From: JAVVUJ01 sp964582545
Lineage (GTDB): Bacteria; Bacillota; Clostridia; Peptostreptococcales; Anaerovoracaceae
Length of the DNA stretch: 54,102 bases
Assembly: GCA_964582545.1 (NCBI GenBank)
Contig: CAZOSB010000017.1
Coordinates: forward strand, 1 to 54,102
Reading direction: 5' to 3'
The position numbers and the translations under genes were made by a program. Shown in pieces: positions 16,758 through 25,589 of this stretch. The first letter of the stretch is position 1. The number at the start of each line of letters is the position of its first letter. The notes under the pieces were generated by a model that saw only the letters and a program-made list of their open reading frames with translations, was not told the DNA's origin and made no database searches.

Positions 16758-18341
16758 ATGAAGAATCATTTGAACTCAAAGCTAATACGCCGCCTAATCG
16801 ACAATACCCCCATTGCCTATATTATTTTAGATGATCAATTTAGAATTCATTATATCAATGATTTTTTTCTTAAGCTTCGAAATTTAAATATGGAAACTAC
16901 CATGGGGGAAATCTGTTATAACATTTCCAACGGCGGAAAAATGTGTAGTCAATGCGCGGTGAAACAAGCTTTGAGCACGGGTGAAAAGACCATGATATCC
17001 AGAAAGGACATTTTACCCAATGGTTCCGTCAGATTTATTGACGATTATGCGATTCCCTTATATAAAAATGAAGAAAACGGTACTCAATATATCCTTGAAA
17101 TCATGGCTAACCGTACAGAAGAAATGTTGGCAAATGAACAGAAAAACGATGATTATAATGAGATTTTATATATTCTTTCAGCGCTTTTAGAAGCCAAGGA
17201 TGTTTATACAGCAACTCATTCCAACAGCGTGAATGCTCTTTCTGTGAAGATTGCAAAGGCGATGCATCTTCCTCCAAAAGATATTTTTGATATTTCGGTG
17301 GCGGCCAACTTACATGATTTAGGTAAGGTTACCATTTCCAATTCCATTATCAACAAAGAGGGTAAACTCGATGATGAGGAATATGAAACCATTAAAAGTC
17401 ACCCGGTGGCATCCTATGAAATGTTGCATGGGTTATCAAGCTTTGACTCAGTGAAGGAGATGGTTCTCCGTCATCACGAACGCTACGATGGAAAAGGTTA
17501 CCCAAATGGGTTAAGGGGAGATGAACTTTCCCTAGGTGCTAAGATTATTGCAGTGGCCGATACCTATGATGCCATTACGTCGACTCGCTCATACCGTAAG
17601 GCTTTAAGCCATCAATATGCTATGGAGGAAATTGCCCGGGTTTCAGGAACTCAGTTAGATCCTGAAGTAGTACAAACCTTTATAGGGATGCAATTTGACG
17701 AGGGGGATTGCGGTGCAAATGAAAATCAGGTGCAAAGCAATACCATCGAGAGAGCTCTGAATGAATCTATGGTATACTCAGACGAGAAGGTGATATGTGC
17801 GGATGATTTCGTAAAGATTATCGATGAAGATAGGATGATTACAGAAGTTTTTAATCATACACCCTGTGGGTATATCCTCATGGATATCAACCAAAAGGTA
17901 CTGTATTGTAATGAATACTTCTTAGAATACATGGGATTTCGAGAGGATGAGGTCATTGGGAAAACTTGCTATAAAGCAGGTGGCATCGGCACAAAACCCT
18001 GTGAGAATTGTCCCGTTTTACGTGCCATTAAGAGTGGTAATCTGGAAAGCACCAGACAAGAACAAATCATCAAAGGCAATTTGAAGATTTTTGATATGTT
18101 TGCGATTCCTCTCTTTGAGGAAGGAAAAATTCAATTCATTGTAGAAATGGTAATTGATCGTACCAATGAAGTGTTAACTTTGCGTGAAAGAGAAAATGAT
18201 TTTGAAAAATTGATTGCAATGCTTAAAAATTTATCCGATCAACAAATCATCCAAAATGAAGGTGAAAAGATTTCCCAAGAAATTATTAACTTAAGGGATA
18301 GAGTCAATAAAATCTTTGATAAACACAATTGCAAAAAGTAA
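16758..18341 (+). CDS. PAS-HD-GYP-PAS signalling protein
   Basis: This is a soluble signalling protein of 527 residues, probably a cyclic-di-GMP phosphodiesterase under sensory control. PAS domain 1 spans about 8-120. An HD-GYP domain follows (135-312), with H186/D187 in NLHDLGKVTIS and an intact HHERYDGKGYPNG. PAS domain 2 spans about 358-480 and a helical tail ends the protein. Each PAS carries a cysteine group at the same relative place: C53, C63, C66 (CYN...CSQC) and C404, C415, C418 (CYK...CENC). This C...CxxC pattern occurs in a subset of PAS domains and could bind metal or sense redox state. The ATG at 16758 follows AAGGAG; it converges on the deacetylase gene with a 3-bp gap. Confidence 0.93.
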   Translation: MKNHLNSKLIRRLIDNTPIAYIILDDQFRIHYINDFFLKLRNLNMETTMGEICYNISNGGKMCSQCAVKQALSTGEKTMISRKDILPNGSVRFIDDYAIPLYKNEENGTQYILEIMANRTEEMLANEQKNDDYNEILYILSALLEAKDVYTATHSNSVNALSVKIAKAMHLPPKDIFDISVAANLHDLGKVTISNSIINKEGKLDDEEYETIKSHPVASYEMLHGLSSFDSVKEMVLRHHERYDGKGYPNGLRGDELSLGAKIIAVADTYDAITSTRSYRKALSHQYAMEEIARVSGTQLDPEVVQTFIGMQFDEGDCGANENQVQSNTIERALNESMVYSDEKVICADDFVKIIDEDRMITEVFNHTPCGYILMDINQKVLYCNEYFLEYMGFREDEVIGKTCYKAGGIGTKPCENCPVLRAIKSGNLESTRQEQIIKGNLKIFDMFAIPLFEEGKIQFIVEMVIDRTNEVLTLRERENDFEKLIAMLKNLSDQQIIQNEGEKISQEIINLRDRVNKIFDKHNCKK

Positions 18342-18344
18342 GTT

Positions 18345-19235
18345 TTATGGTTTAATTTTTTGGAAAAACTCTTCACTAGACATATGTAATGGTCGCAGGA
18401 TTCTCTTCATCTTAAAGAGGGATTTGGGATCTCGAACTACATAATTGATGCCTTTTTCACAGCCCAATGTGGCGGAAAAGCCTAGTTCTTCTATGGCTTC
18501 TTCTGTGTTTTTGCTGAGAAATCCAAAGGGAAATGTAAAGGTGGTGGGCCAAGTGCCTGTTTTTTGCCATATGCGCTCTTGCAGTCCCCCTACATCATCC
18601 GCTAGAACCTTTTTATAAGCTTCTAGGCTTTCACCAGGCTTTTGGGAGGCACCTTTGCGCCCCTTATCGCTGGTATGCATGTTATAGGTATGATTTTGAA
18701 CTTCTATAAGACCGGATCCAATCATTTCATTAATTTGTTCCCAAGTTACATGGGCATAGGCAGGGTTATTTTCATCTACCAAGCTAAATTTATCCGTCAT
18801 ACTTCCGATGATGGAAATGATAGCTTTCATATTTCGTTCTTTCAGTAGGGGGTAAGCGTATTCATAATTGTTATAATATCCATCGTCGAAGGTGAGAACG
18901 ATGGGTTTCTCGGGTAAATCTCCTTTATTTTGTACGTAATCGATTAAGTCCTTCATAAGAATGGTGGTATATCCTTCTTTTTTTAGATAATCCAAATCTT
19001 TTTTGAAGGTCTGGGGATGGATGAAATAGTTGGTTTGCAGTTTCGGATCCTTGATCAATCCATGGTACATGATGATAGGAACCGGAATGCCCTCAGGTAC
19101 TGGTTTTGCATTGGATGTTTCCGACGGAGGTTTTAAGGCTGTTTGAAGCAGTGTCCACACGATAAATAAAAATAATGTTATTACAAAGAACATAAACAAA
19201 TATAAGTTCCTTTTTTTATTTAATATCCCGTTCAA
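18345..19235 (-). CDS. Polysaccharide deacetylase (NodB fold), membrane-anchored
   Basis: This is a cell-surface carbohydrate deacetylase of 296 residues. A single N-terminal helix (about 10-30) acts as signal anchor. The NodB motifs are PIIMYHGLI, TFDDGYYNN with the catalytic Asp pair, VQNHTYNMH in place of the usual H-x3-H metal motif, and TFTFPFGF. The gene starts at a TTG seven bases after GGAGG. Members act on peptidoglycan, chitin-like or exopolysaccharide substrates; the target is unknown. It ends 3 bp from the PAS/HD-GYP gene. Confidence 0.9.
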   Translation of the reverse strand: MNGILNKKRNLYLFMFFVITLFLFIVWTLLQTALKPPSETSNAKPVPEGIPVPIIMYHGLIKDPKLQTNYFIHPQTFKKDLDYLKKEGYTTILMKDLIDYVQNKGDLPEKPIVLTFDDGYYNNYEYAYPLLKERNMKAIISIIGSMTDKFSLVDENNPAYAHVTWEQINEMIGSGLIEVQNHTYNMHTSDKGRKGASQKPGESLEAYKKVLADDVGGLQERIWQKTGTWPTTFTFPFGFLSKNTEEAIEELGFSATLGCEKGINYVVRDPKSLFKMKRILRPLHMSSEEFFQKIKP

Positions 19236-19405
19236 AGTTGTGCCTCCATTTCAATTTAAAACATTACTTTTAATAATACAGTATGTTAAGATTAAAAAAA
19301 TATGAGAGAAATCTAAATAGAATTAAAACATTTGTTGGTTTCCACTAAAAATAAATCTTTTTGAAAAATCAAATATTTAGAATAATTTCTTCGTGGAATA
19401 ACTTC

Positions 19406-19434
19406 TTGCAAAACATCGAAAAAAACGATAGAAT
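19406..19434 (+). promoter_or_regulatory. SigA-type promoter for mtaB
   Basis: TTGCAA (19406-19411) and TAGAAT (19429-19434) are separated by 17 bp, placing the start near 19441, 20 bases before the mtaB ATG. The rest of the gap 19236-19405 shows no recognisable feature. Confidence 0.55.
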
Positions 19435-19460
19435 AAATCAGAAAAAGAAGGGGAGTATGT

Positions 19461-20936
19461 ATGAAAATAGCATTTCACACCTTGGGTTGTAAGGTGAATC
19501 AATATGAGACTCAGGTCATGAAGGAAAAATTTATTGCTAGAGGATATGAAATCGTAAAAGCTGAGGAGGAGGCCGACATCTATGTGGTAAACACCTGCAC
19601 CGTGACAGGTCTTTCCGACAAGAAGTCCAGACAGTTTATCCGCAGGGTTAAGAGAAAAAACCCCCACTGCATCACCGCGGTGGTAGGATGTTACGTTCAA
19701 GTCAATCCAGAGGAAGCGGCATCCATCGAAGGTGTGAATATTGTAGCCGGAACCGATGAAAAGAGCCGCCTTGTTGACTACGTGGAGGATTATTTAAAGA
19801 AGGAAGAACAGGCGCAAGAAGTCAAAAATTTATCTGGGAATCATAACAGGACAGAAGAGGTTCATGAAAGTCCTGTAAATATAAAGGATGGAATTGAAGG
19901 AATCGGTGAAAGGATTGAAACTTATGTGAACCCCTTCAGCGAGATAAAGGAATACGACGAGGGGGGGAGAATCACTTCCATGGATTCTCGAACCCGTGCC
20001 TATATCAAAATTCAAGATGGTTGTAATCGATTTTGCTCCTACTGTATCATTCCCTATGCCAGAGGAACTGTACGGAGTCGGAAACGGGAAGAAATCTTGA
20101 TGGAAGCCACCAGCTTATTGGAGCAAGGTTTTAAAGAAATTCTTTTAACCGGTATCAACGCTGCTCTTTACGGTATGGAGAAAGGGGGAGCGTTATCTCC
20201 TGGCACGAAAGAAGGGGAACAACTTGCTTTTGGCATCGAAACCGTAATTGGGGATTTGGATGCCATAGACGGGGAATTTCGAATCCGTATCGGATCCTTG
20301 GAACCCACTGTAATAAACAAGGAGTACGCAATGGGGCTCCTGCAATACCCCAAGCTTTGCCCACATTTTCATCTGTCCTTGCAAAGCGGTAGCAACAGAA
20401 TTTTGAAGAGCATGAATCGCAGCTATACCGTGGAAGAATATGTGGACATGGTTAACTCCTTGAGAAAAGTAAACCCACACTTTGCTATCACCACAGATAT
20501 CATCGTGGGATTTCCTGGAGAAAGCGAAGAGGATTTCAGGGAAACCTTAAGACTGGTGGAGTCATTGGAATTTGCCAAAATTCACGTGTTCCAGTATTCT
20601 AAAAGACCGGGAACAAAAGCGGCGGATATGAGAGGTCATCTGGCTCCAGAGGTAAAGACAAGGAGAAGCAAAGAGTTGATTTCCATAGGAAAAATCGGAT
20701 CTCAAAGATTCTTAGAGAAAAATCTGGGTCGGGAAAGTTTGGTTTTATTTGAAACCTATGAGGAAGGGACTGGATATTTTACAGGGTATTCGGATAATTA
20801 TATCACCGTTTATTATAAGCCCACGGAGTCCATTACTGACGAAATAAAAGGAAAGATATTAAATAACTTTACAAAGATTAAGATGGAGAGCTTATATAAA
20901 GATGGTCTGATTGGCATTTGTCTATCCATAGAATAA
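19461..20936 (+). CDS. mtaB: tRNA t6A37 methylthiotransferase
   Basis: This radical-SAM enzyme adds a methylthio group to t6A at position 37 of ANN-decoding tRNAs. It has 491 residues. The N-terminal UPF0004 domain supplies cluster cysteines C10 (TLGCKVNQYE), C46 (NTCTVTG) and C77 (VVGCYVQ). The radical-SAM motif is QDGCNRFCSYCIIPYARG. LSLQSGSN and TTDIIVGFPGE follow, then a TRAM-like C-terminus. It is longer than usual (about 430-450), mostly through a polar linker at ~115-165 and a short insert near 245-260. The ribosome site is AGGGGAG. Confidence 0.95.
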   Translation: MKIAFHTLGCKVNQYETQVMKEKFIARGYEIVKAEEEADIYVVNTCTVTGLSDKKSRQFIRRVKRKNPHCITAVVGCYVQVNPEEAASIEGVNIVAGTDEKSRLVDYVEDYLKKEEQAQEVKNLSGNHNRTEEVHESPVNIKDGIEGIGERIETYVNPFSEIKEYDEGGRITSMDSRTRAYIKIQDGCNRFCSYCIIPYARGTVRSRKREEILMEATSLLEQGFKEILLTGINAALYGMEKGGALSPGTKEGEQLAFGIETVIGDLDAIDGEFRIRIGSLEPTVINKEYAMGLLQYPKLCPHFHLSLQSGSNRILKSMNRSYTVEEYVDMVNSLRKVNPHFAITTDIIVGFPGESEEDFRETLRLVESLEFAKIHVFQYSKRPGTKAADMRGHLAPEVKTRRSKELISIGKIGSQRFLEKNLGRESLVLFETYEEGTGYFTGYSDNYITVYYKPTESITDEIKGKILNNFTKIKMESLYKDGLIGICLSIE

Positions 20937-21012
20937 TCATCTAAACTCTTTTAAAGTAAAGAAAATTAAAACTTAAAGTATATGATTAAATAAAAGAAAG
21001 AGAGGAATAGAA

Positions 21013-21381
21013 ATGTCAGATTGTATCTTTTGTAAAATAGCAAACAAAGAAATACCTGCAAAGATAACCTATGAGGATGAAAAAATCTTATGCTTTCATG
21101 ATTTAGATCCACAAGCACCTGTTCATGTTTTAATCATTCCAAAGAAGCACATAAGTTCGTTGGATGCGGTTGGAGCCGAGGCGGTGGGCTCGGATGCACA
21201 AAATGAGGAGCAACTGCTTTTAGGACACTTGCTCTGCAAGGTAAACGTGATTGCCAAGGAACTAGGGGTAGAGAATGGATATCGGTTGGTGAGCAACTGT
21301 GGAGAGGATGGTTTGCAGACCGTTCAGCATTTACACTTTCACCTTCTGGGAAAACGAAAAATGATTTGGCCTCCAGGTTGA
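21013..21381 (+). CDS. HIT-family (Hint-like) nucleotide hydrolase
   Basis: This is a small purine-nucleoside phosphoramidase-type protein of 122 residues. The HIT triad reads HLHFHLL (H106, H108, H110), with VHVLIIPKKHI earlier in the fold and a CxxC pair near the N-terminus (C4, C7), as in zinc-binding Hint homologues. The exact physiological substrate is not known for the bacterial family. It is probably co-transcribed with mtaB, 76 bp upstream. A strong terminator follows directly. Confidence 0.94.
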   Translation: MSDCIFCKIANKEIPAKITYEDEKILCFHDLDPQAPVHVLIIPKKHISSLDAVGAEAVGSDAQNEEQLLLGHLLCKVNVIAKELGVENGYRLVSNCGEDGLQTVQHLHFHLLGKRKMIWPPG

Positions 21382-21389
21382 TTCCTAAA

Positions 21390-21430
21390 AATAGAATTAT
21401 TGTATAAAGTACAATAATTCTATTTTTTTT
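21390..21430 (+). terminator. Intrinsic terminator after the HIT gene
   Basis: A 15-bp perfect stem (AATAGAATTATTGTA, loop TAAAG) is followed by a run of Ts. It ends the mtaB-HIT unit, just ahead of the next promoter. Confidence 0.88.
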
Positions 21431-21440
21431 AAAAAAGCTA

Positions 21441-21506
21441 TTGACAGAGTGGCACCTCCCTTGTATTATTGTATTAGACAATTAATACAATAATACAAGG
21501 GAGGTG
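21441..21506 (+). promoter_or_regulatory. Promoter overlapped by a 23-bp perfect palindrome
   Basis: TTGACA (21441-21446) and TATTAT (21464-21469) are 17 bp apart. A perfect inverted repeat with 23-bp arms (21453-21475 and 21484-21506, 8-bp spacer) covers the -10 and start site. Its right arm contains the ribosome site GGGAGGTG of the GntR gene. Inside lie nested GTATTA/TAATAC half-sites typical of GntR operators. The layout fits tight self-repression by the downstream YtrA-type regulator. Confidence 0.8.
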
Positions 21507-21510
21507 TGAA

Positions 21511-21879
21511 ATGAAAAAATATTTTGATTCAAATACCCCTATCTATTTGCAGATAGTGGATGAAATTAAAAAACTTATAGTTACAGGAAAGCTGGAATCC
21601 GGACAGAGGGTTGCCTCAGTGAGGGAGCTTGCCACAGATTTTTCCGTAAATCCCAATACCATGCAAAGAGCATTAACAGAATTGGAAAGAGAAGGATATT
21701 TGCACGCAGAGCGCACAAATGGTAGATATGTTACGGATAATAAGGACATAATTAAGGAAGGAAAACATACCATGATAAAAGCCAAAGTTGATGCTTTTGT
21801 AAGAGAAATGGAAAGCCTGGGTTACACTAGAGAAGATATAATTGAGCTAATTAAAGGAGGAGAACATGATGGAAAATAA
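21511..21879 (+). CDS. GntR-family repressor, YtrA subfamily (second copy)
   Basis: This 122-residue regulator has the GntR winged helix (PIYLQIVDEIKKLIVTGKL, VASVRELATDFSVNPNTMQR, GYLHAERTNGRYV) and a short helical tail. It is a relative of the GntR protein at 8.8 kb and heads a similar ABC operon, although the two are clearly diverged. The ATG follows GGGAGGTG within the operator palindrome. It overlaps the ATPase gene by 14 bp. It likely represses this operon in the absence of an unknown, possibly envelope-active, signal. Confidence 0.94.
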   Translation: MKKYFDSNTPIYLQIVDEIKKLIVTGKLESGQRVASVRELATDFSVNPNTMQRALTELEREGYLHAERTNGRYVTDNKDIIKEGKHTMIKAKVDAFVREMESLGYTREDIIELIKGGEHDGK

Positions 21880-22582
21880 TTCGAATCTGGTAGAAGTCAC
21901 CGGATTATCCAAAAAGTATGGTCATAAATTGGCATTAAATAATTTGAATTTGACCTTGCCCAAGAGTAGAATCATCGGTTTGCTTGGACCAAACGGCAGC
22001 GGGAAAACCACACTGATCAAAATTATTAATGGACTTTTAATGGATTATGAGGGGCAGGTTAAAATTTTAGGCAATGCTCCTGGAGTTGCCAGCAAGGCGG
22101 TAATTTCCTATTTGCCTGACCGAAACTTTTTCGGGGATTGGATGACGGTAAACGATGCGGTGAATTTGTTTTCTGACTTTTACAAGGACTTTGATAAATC
22201 GAAAGCATTAGAAATGTTAAAGCGATTAGGATTAGAAAACAGCTTAAACCAAAAAATTAAGACTATGTCAAAGGGAATGATTGAAAAGTTTCAATTGTCA
22301 CTGACCATGTCCAGAAATGCACTATTATATGTTCTTGACGAACCTATCGGAGGGGTAGATCCTGCTGCGAGAGATTTTATCTTAGATACAATTTTAAGCA
22401 ACTATAATGAAAATGGCAGCATTCTTCTTTCTACCCACTTGATCACGGATGTGGAGAGGATTTTTGACACCATCATATTCTTAAAGGATGGTCAAGTGGA
22501 GTTATTTGAAGAGGTGGATTCTGTTCGAGAAAGAACGGGAAAATCTATAGATGAATTATTCAGGGAGGTATTTAAATGTTAG
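21866..22582 (+). CDS. ABC transporter ATP-binding protein
   Basis: This ATPase of 238 residues has Walker A GPNGSGKTT. The expected LSGGQ signature is MSKGMIEKFQ, and Walker B is LYVLDEPIGGVDP. Such altered signatures are normal in YtrB/BcrA-type subunits. AGGAGG lies five bases before the first of two consecutive ATGs (21866, 21869); either may be used. The 3' end overlaps the permease gene by 7 bp. Confidence 0.93.
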   Translation: MMENNSNLVEVTGLSKKYGHKLALNNLNLTLPKSRIIGLLGPNGSGKTTLIKIINGLLMDYEGQVKILGNAPGVASKAVISYLPDRNFFGDWMTVNDAVNLFSDFYKDFDKSKALEMLKRLGLENSLNQKIKTMSKGMIEKFQLSLTMSRNALLYVLDEPIGGVDPAARDFILDTILSNYNENGSILLSTHLITDVERIFDTIIFLKDGQVELFEEVDSVRERTGKSIDELFREVFKC

Positions 22583-23442
22583 GGAAATTAATCACATATG
22601 ATATTAGAAGCACGCGCAGAGAATTTCTTGGAATTTTCGGAGTCATCGCTTTTTCCGCTGTAATCATGGGGCTAATGGGTGCATATTACAGCGATAATCT
22701 ACATGAGGGATTAGGAGATAGTTTGATTCAAGTGTTGTTTTCAATCACATTCTTTGGGTTATTCGTTGCATCGGTGGTCATCGCCATCATGACAATCATC
22801 AATATGTATAATAAAAAAGTCTTTGGCAATGAAGGATACTTAACTATGACCCTTCCGGTTCAACCCTGGCAGGTACTATCATCAAAATTGATTACGTCAG
22901 CCATTTGGATTGCTTTGACAGGGATTGTATTTTTTGTGTCCTATGCCATTGTGGCAATGCTTCTCATGTTGTTCCTAGGAGAATTTTCAGACTTTGCCCA
23001 AGGATTTCAGGTTCTTACAGAAATAGGATTTTGGGGACCAGGTAGCATCAGCTTCTATATCATTGGATTCTTTGCAAGTTTGGTGCAAGCGCTAAATACC
23101 ATCATGCTCATATATCTGGCTTGCAGTATTGCCAATTTAGGGAAACTAAAAAAACATAAAATGTTATTTGGTATCGGTGCATTCATCATAATCACCATCA
23201 TAGAATCATATTTTGCAACTGCTTTTGCAGAGTTGTTTCAAGGATTTATTCAGGATTCTTTCGACCAAGGAATTTTTCAAGGAATTACCATTACCAGCGG
23301 TCAGTATTTACCAAATATGAATGCTCTCTTTAATGGGATTACTCCTGCTTTAGGTTTAAGCATAGCGATAAATGCAGTCTTAATCGGTATTAAATTTGCA
23401 ATAAATACTTGGATATTGAACAAGCATTTGGAAATCGATTAG
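22576..23442 (+). CDS. ABC transporter membrane subunit
   Basis: This 288-residue protein has about six hydrophobic helices. The N-terminus LITYDIRSTRREFLGIFGV and the loop NKKVFGNEGYLTMTLPVQPWQ are typical of permeases found with YtrA-type regulators. It must pair with the preceding ATPase, whose gene it overlaps. Compared with the permease at 10.0 kb it is longer and of a different subfamily. The substrate is unknown. Confidence 0.9.
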   Translation: MLGKLITYDIRSTRREFLGIFGVIAFSAVIMGLMGAYYSDNLHEGLGDSLIQVLFSITFFGLFVASVVIAIMTIINMYNKKVFGNEGYLTMTLPVQPWQVLSSKLITSAIWIALTGIVFFVSYAIVAMLLMLFLGEFSDFAQGFQVLTEIGFWGPGSISFYIIGFFASLVQALNTIMLIYLACSIANLGKLKKHKMLFGIGAFIIITIIESYFATAFAELFQGFIQDSFDQGIFQGITITSGQYLPNMNALFNGITPALGLSIAINAVLIGIKFAINTWILNKHLEID

Positions 23443-23510
23443 TAACATTGAATATAAAATATTGCATAGAATAAATTTAGTTGAACTTCTGTATTTTTAA
23501 TAAAAAATCA

Positions 23511-23547
23511 AGGAAATATCGTTTTAAATTTTAACATGATATTTCCT
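23511..23547 (+). terminator. Probable terminator hairpin after the second ABC operon
   Basis: Perfect 10-bp arms AGGAAATATC/GATATTTCCT enclose a 17-base loop and are followed by ATATTTTG. The T-tract is short and the loop long, so this is a weak terminator or a processing site before rpsU. Confidence 0.45.
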
Positions 23548-23565
23548 ATATTTTGAAAATAATAC

Positions 23566-23595
23566 TTGCCAAATGTCATTGATTCAATATATAAT
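23566..23595 (+). promoter_or_regulatory. Promoter for rpsU-yqeY
   Basis: TTGCCA (23566-23571) and TATAAT (23590-23595) are 18 bp apart, with the -10 preceded by more TA-rich sequence. It lies about 70 bases before the rpsU start. Confidence 0.55.
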
Positions 23596-23665
23596 ACTTT
23601 TGTTATAGTTTCAGAAAATAATGTGCATCCAAAAATTTCAGAAAGGTCAGGAGGTGAAACAGATC

Positions 23666-23845
23666 ATGGCACAGGTAGTTGTAAGAGAAAACGAAAGTTT
23701 AGAAAGCGCTTTAAAAAGATTTAAGCGTTCTTGCGCTAGAGATGGAGTAATGTCCGAACTTAGAAAAAGAGAGCATTATGAAAAGCCCAGCGTAAAGAGA
23801 AAGAAAAAGTCAGAAGCCGCAAGAAAGAAGGCGAAAAAATTCTAA
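23666..23845 (+). CDS. rpsU: 30S ribosomal protein S21
   Basis: This very basic 59-residue protein belongs to the small ribosomal subunit, near the anti-Shine-Dalgarno end of 16S rRNA. VVVRENESLESALKRFKRSC is the family signature, and a lysine/arginine-rich C-terminus (KRKKKSEAARKKAKKF) follows. I place the start at the ATG nine bases after AGGAGGTG; an ATG at 23621 in frame would add a 15-residue non-family extension. It shares TAATG with the yqeY gene, the common Clostridia and Bacilli arrangement. Confidence 0.97.
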   Translation: MAQVVVRENESLESALKRFKRSCARDGVMSELRKREHYEKPSVKRKKKSEAARKKAKKF

Positions 23846-24291
23846 TGACAATAAAAGAACAGTTAACAAATGATTTTAAAGAAGCGATGAAATCCAAGGA
23901 TGAAATTGCTAAAAATACGGTTAATTTAGCTCGTGCAGCCATAAAACAATATGAAGTAGACAACAGGGAAGAGTTGGATGAAGCCGGAGTGATCAATATC
24001 CTGACTAAGCAAGTAAAAATGCGAAAAGATGCACTTGCAGATTTTGAAAAAGCTGGTCGAACCGACTTGATGGATAGCTATAACAAAGAAATCGAAGTTT
24101 TGATGAAGTATCTGCCGAAACAACTCACCCATGAAGAAATTCTGAAAATCGTTCAGGAAACAGCTTCTTTGCTTACTATTGAAAGCGGTAAGCAGAATCT
24201 GGGTAAGCTCATAGGTGCAGTTATGCCAAAAGTAAAAGGTTTGGCCGACGGCGGAGAAGTAAAAAAAATAATAGAAGAGTTTTTAAACTAA
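23845..24291 (+). CDS. yqeY: GatB/YqeY domain protein
   Basis: This is a 148-residue protein with the helical tail domain also found at the C-terminus of the GatB subunit of glutamyl-tRNA amidotransferase. The N-terminal half is helical (TIKEQLTNDFKEAMKSKDEI), the second half is YLPKQLTHEEI then LGKLIGAVMPKVKGLADG. Stand-alone YqeY probably touches tRNA or its charging, but the role is not established. Its ATG overlaps the rpsU stop, so both are coupled. An intrinsic terminator ends the unit. Confidence 0.94.
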   Translation: MTIKEQLTNDFKEAMKSKDEIAKNTVNLARAAIKQYEVDNREELDEAGVINILTKQVKMRKDALADFEKAGRTDLMDSYNKEIEVLMKYLPKQLTHEEILKIVQETASLLTIESGKQNLGKLIGAVMPKVKGLADGGEVKKIIEEFLN

Positions 24292-24300
24292 CTACAGTTA

Positions 24301-24335
24301 AGCCTTGTATTTATTATGAATACAAGGCTTTTTTT
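24301..24335 (+). terminator. Intrinsic terminator of rpsU-yqeY
   Basis: An 11-bp perfect stem AGCCTTGTATT with a 7-base loop is followed directly by seven Ts. Confidence 0.93.
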
Positions 24336-24410
24336 AATTATAATTTATGGAACAAATTGGGAAAGGAACCCGTCTAAAGGAAAAAGCTTGTATTTCAGAA
24401 AGGGTATGAT

Positions 24411-25541
24411 ATGATTCGATTTGTGAGATGCTTTATTTGTTTAATAATTATGGTAGCTGTAGTCAACCAAGCTGTAAGCGCTGTGTCAACTCCTGAAGGT
24501 TCTATAAAATTTAAGGTGGATGGCAAGGTCATATCTTTTACAGAGTCTCAAGGATTCCCCTATATCAGTGATACGGGGAGAACGATGATGCCTTTGCGGG
24601 TGTGTCTGGATGCCATTGGGTGTCAAGTGGATTGGAATCAGCAAACACAGACTGTTTTTTCTCGCAAAGGAGATCGGGAAGTGAAGGTTCCAATAGGAAA
24701 AACGGTAGTTTATAAAAACGGAGTTCCCATTGCTACCGATACTGCAGCCGTTGTAAAAAATGGGCGCACGTATTTACCACTTAGAACTATATTGGAAGCG
24801 TATGGTTACGCTGTGGATTGGGACTACAACACAAAAACCGTGCTAGCAACGGAGCTTACACCATCCCTCATAAATGGTGGTACCACAGGAATCTTTGCTC
24901 GAAAGCAACTGCTATTTGAAGGATTTGACGGAATAGAGGCAGATGTTACGTTACCTGAGGTAACCCTTGCAGATAAAGGGGATTGCCCCTATTTATACTT
25001 TGGGTTTGATTGGAAAAATGATGTGGGCAATGTGGAAGGGGGATTTCAATTTATCGAGGATCCCAATCATCCGGGCTATAACCAATGGACTGTGTTTATG
25101 CGTCAAGGAAATGATTGGCGGTGGGGTGACAATATTCGCTTAGAACAAGGATCTACCCACCATATCAAATTCTACTGTGATCCAATCAGACAGGGTTCTT
25201 TTGATTTGGTTCTGGAATTAGACGGAAAAGAGGTTGTTCGCAAGACGTCTGCCATACAGGACTTTTCCCGTTCCTCTGCAAAGGTGGTTACCGCAATGGC
25301 TATGCTTAGAGCTTTTGATGGTGAAAACTGCTATTCAAAATCTCTACATTCAAAGATAACAAACTTAAAAGCTTCCACCATTAGCTCCGAAACATATATA
25401 GACTTTGAGTCCTTTCCAAAGTATCAGGAGTGGAAAGCAAAAGCCCAAGGTGGGGGCACTTGGTATGGAACCATAGATTGTATTCCCTCATACTTACATT
25501 ATGAAGCGGATGGATGGATTTCCATCTATAAAAAACAATAA
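24411..25541 (+). CDS. Secreted stalk-domain protein (copper amine oxidase N-like)
   Basis: This is an exported protein of 376 residues with a signal peptide (hydrophobic 7-24, cleavage near VSA-V). Residues 30-150 hold two copies of the stalk/copper-amine-oxidase-N motif: TMMPLRVCLDAIGCQVDWN and TYLPLRTILEAYGYAVDWD. The remaining ~225 residues look beta-rich, with many aromatic residues (FGFDWKNDVGNVEGGFQF, QWTVFMRQGNDWRWGD), like a jelly-roll carbohydrate- or surface-binding domain, though I cannot name the family. GAAAGGG precedes the ATG. It stands just before an LCP cell-wall gene, consistent with a surface role. Confidence 0.82.
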   Translation: MIRFVRCFICLIIMVAVVNQAVSAVSTPEGSIKFKVDGKVISFTESQGFPYISDTGRTMMPLRVCLDAIGCQVDWNQQTQTVFSRKGDREVKVPIGKTVVYKNGVPIATDTAAVVKNGRTYLPLRTILEAYGYAVDWDYNTKTVLATELTPSLINGGTTGIFARKQLLFEGFDGIEADVTLPEVTLADKGDCPYLYFGFDWKNDVGNVEGGFQFIEDPNHPGYNQWTVFMRQGNDWRWGDNIRLEQGSTHHIKFYCDPIRQGSFDLVLELDGKEVVRKTSAIQDFSRSSAKVVTAMAMLRAFDGENCYSKSLHSKITNLKASTISSETYIDFESFPKYQEWKAKAQGGGTWYGTIDCIPSYLHYEADGWISIYKKQ

Positions 25542-25589
25542 GTCAATGAATTTAGATATTCACATGTAACATAAATTAGGAGAATCACC

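Noticed and set aside
19830..19980. Linker in mtaB as a possible frameshift or inserted element
   Set aside because: The frame stays open and the polar region lies between domains, so it is a plain lineage-specific linker.
20155..20480. Several minus-strand open frames inside mtaB
   Set aside because: They lie within a strongly conserved radical-SAM coding region and carry no motif.
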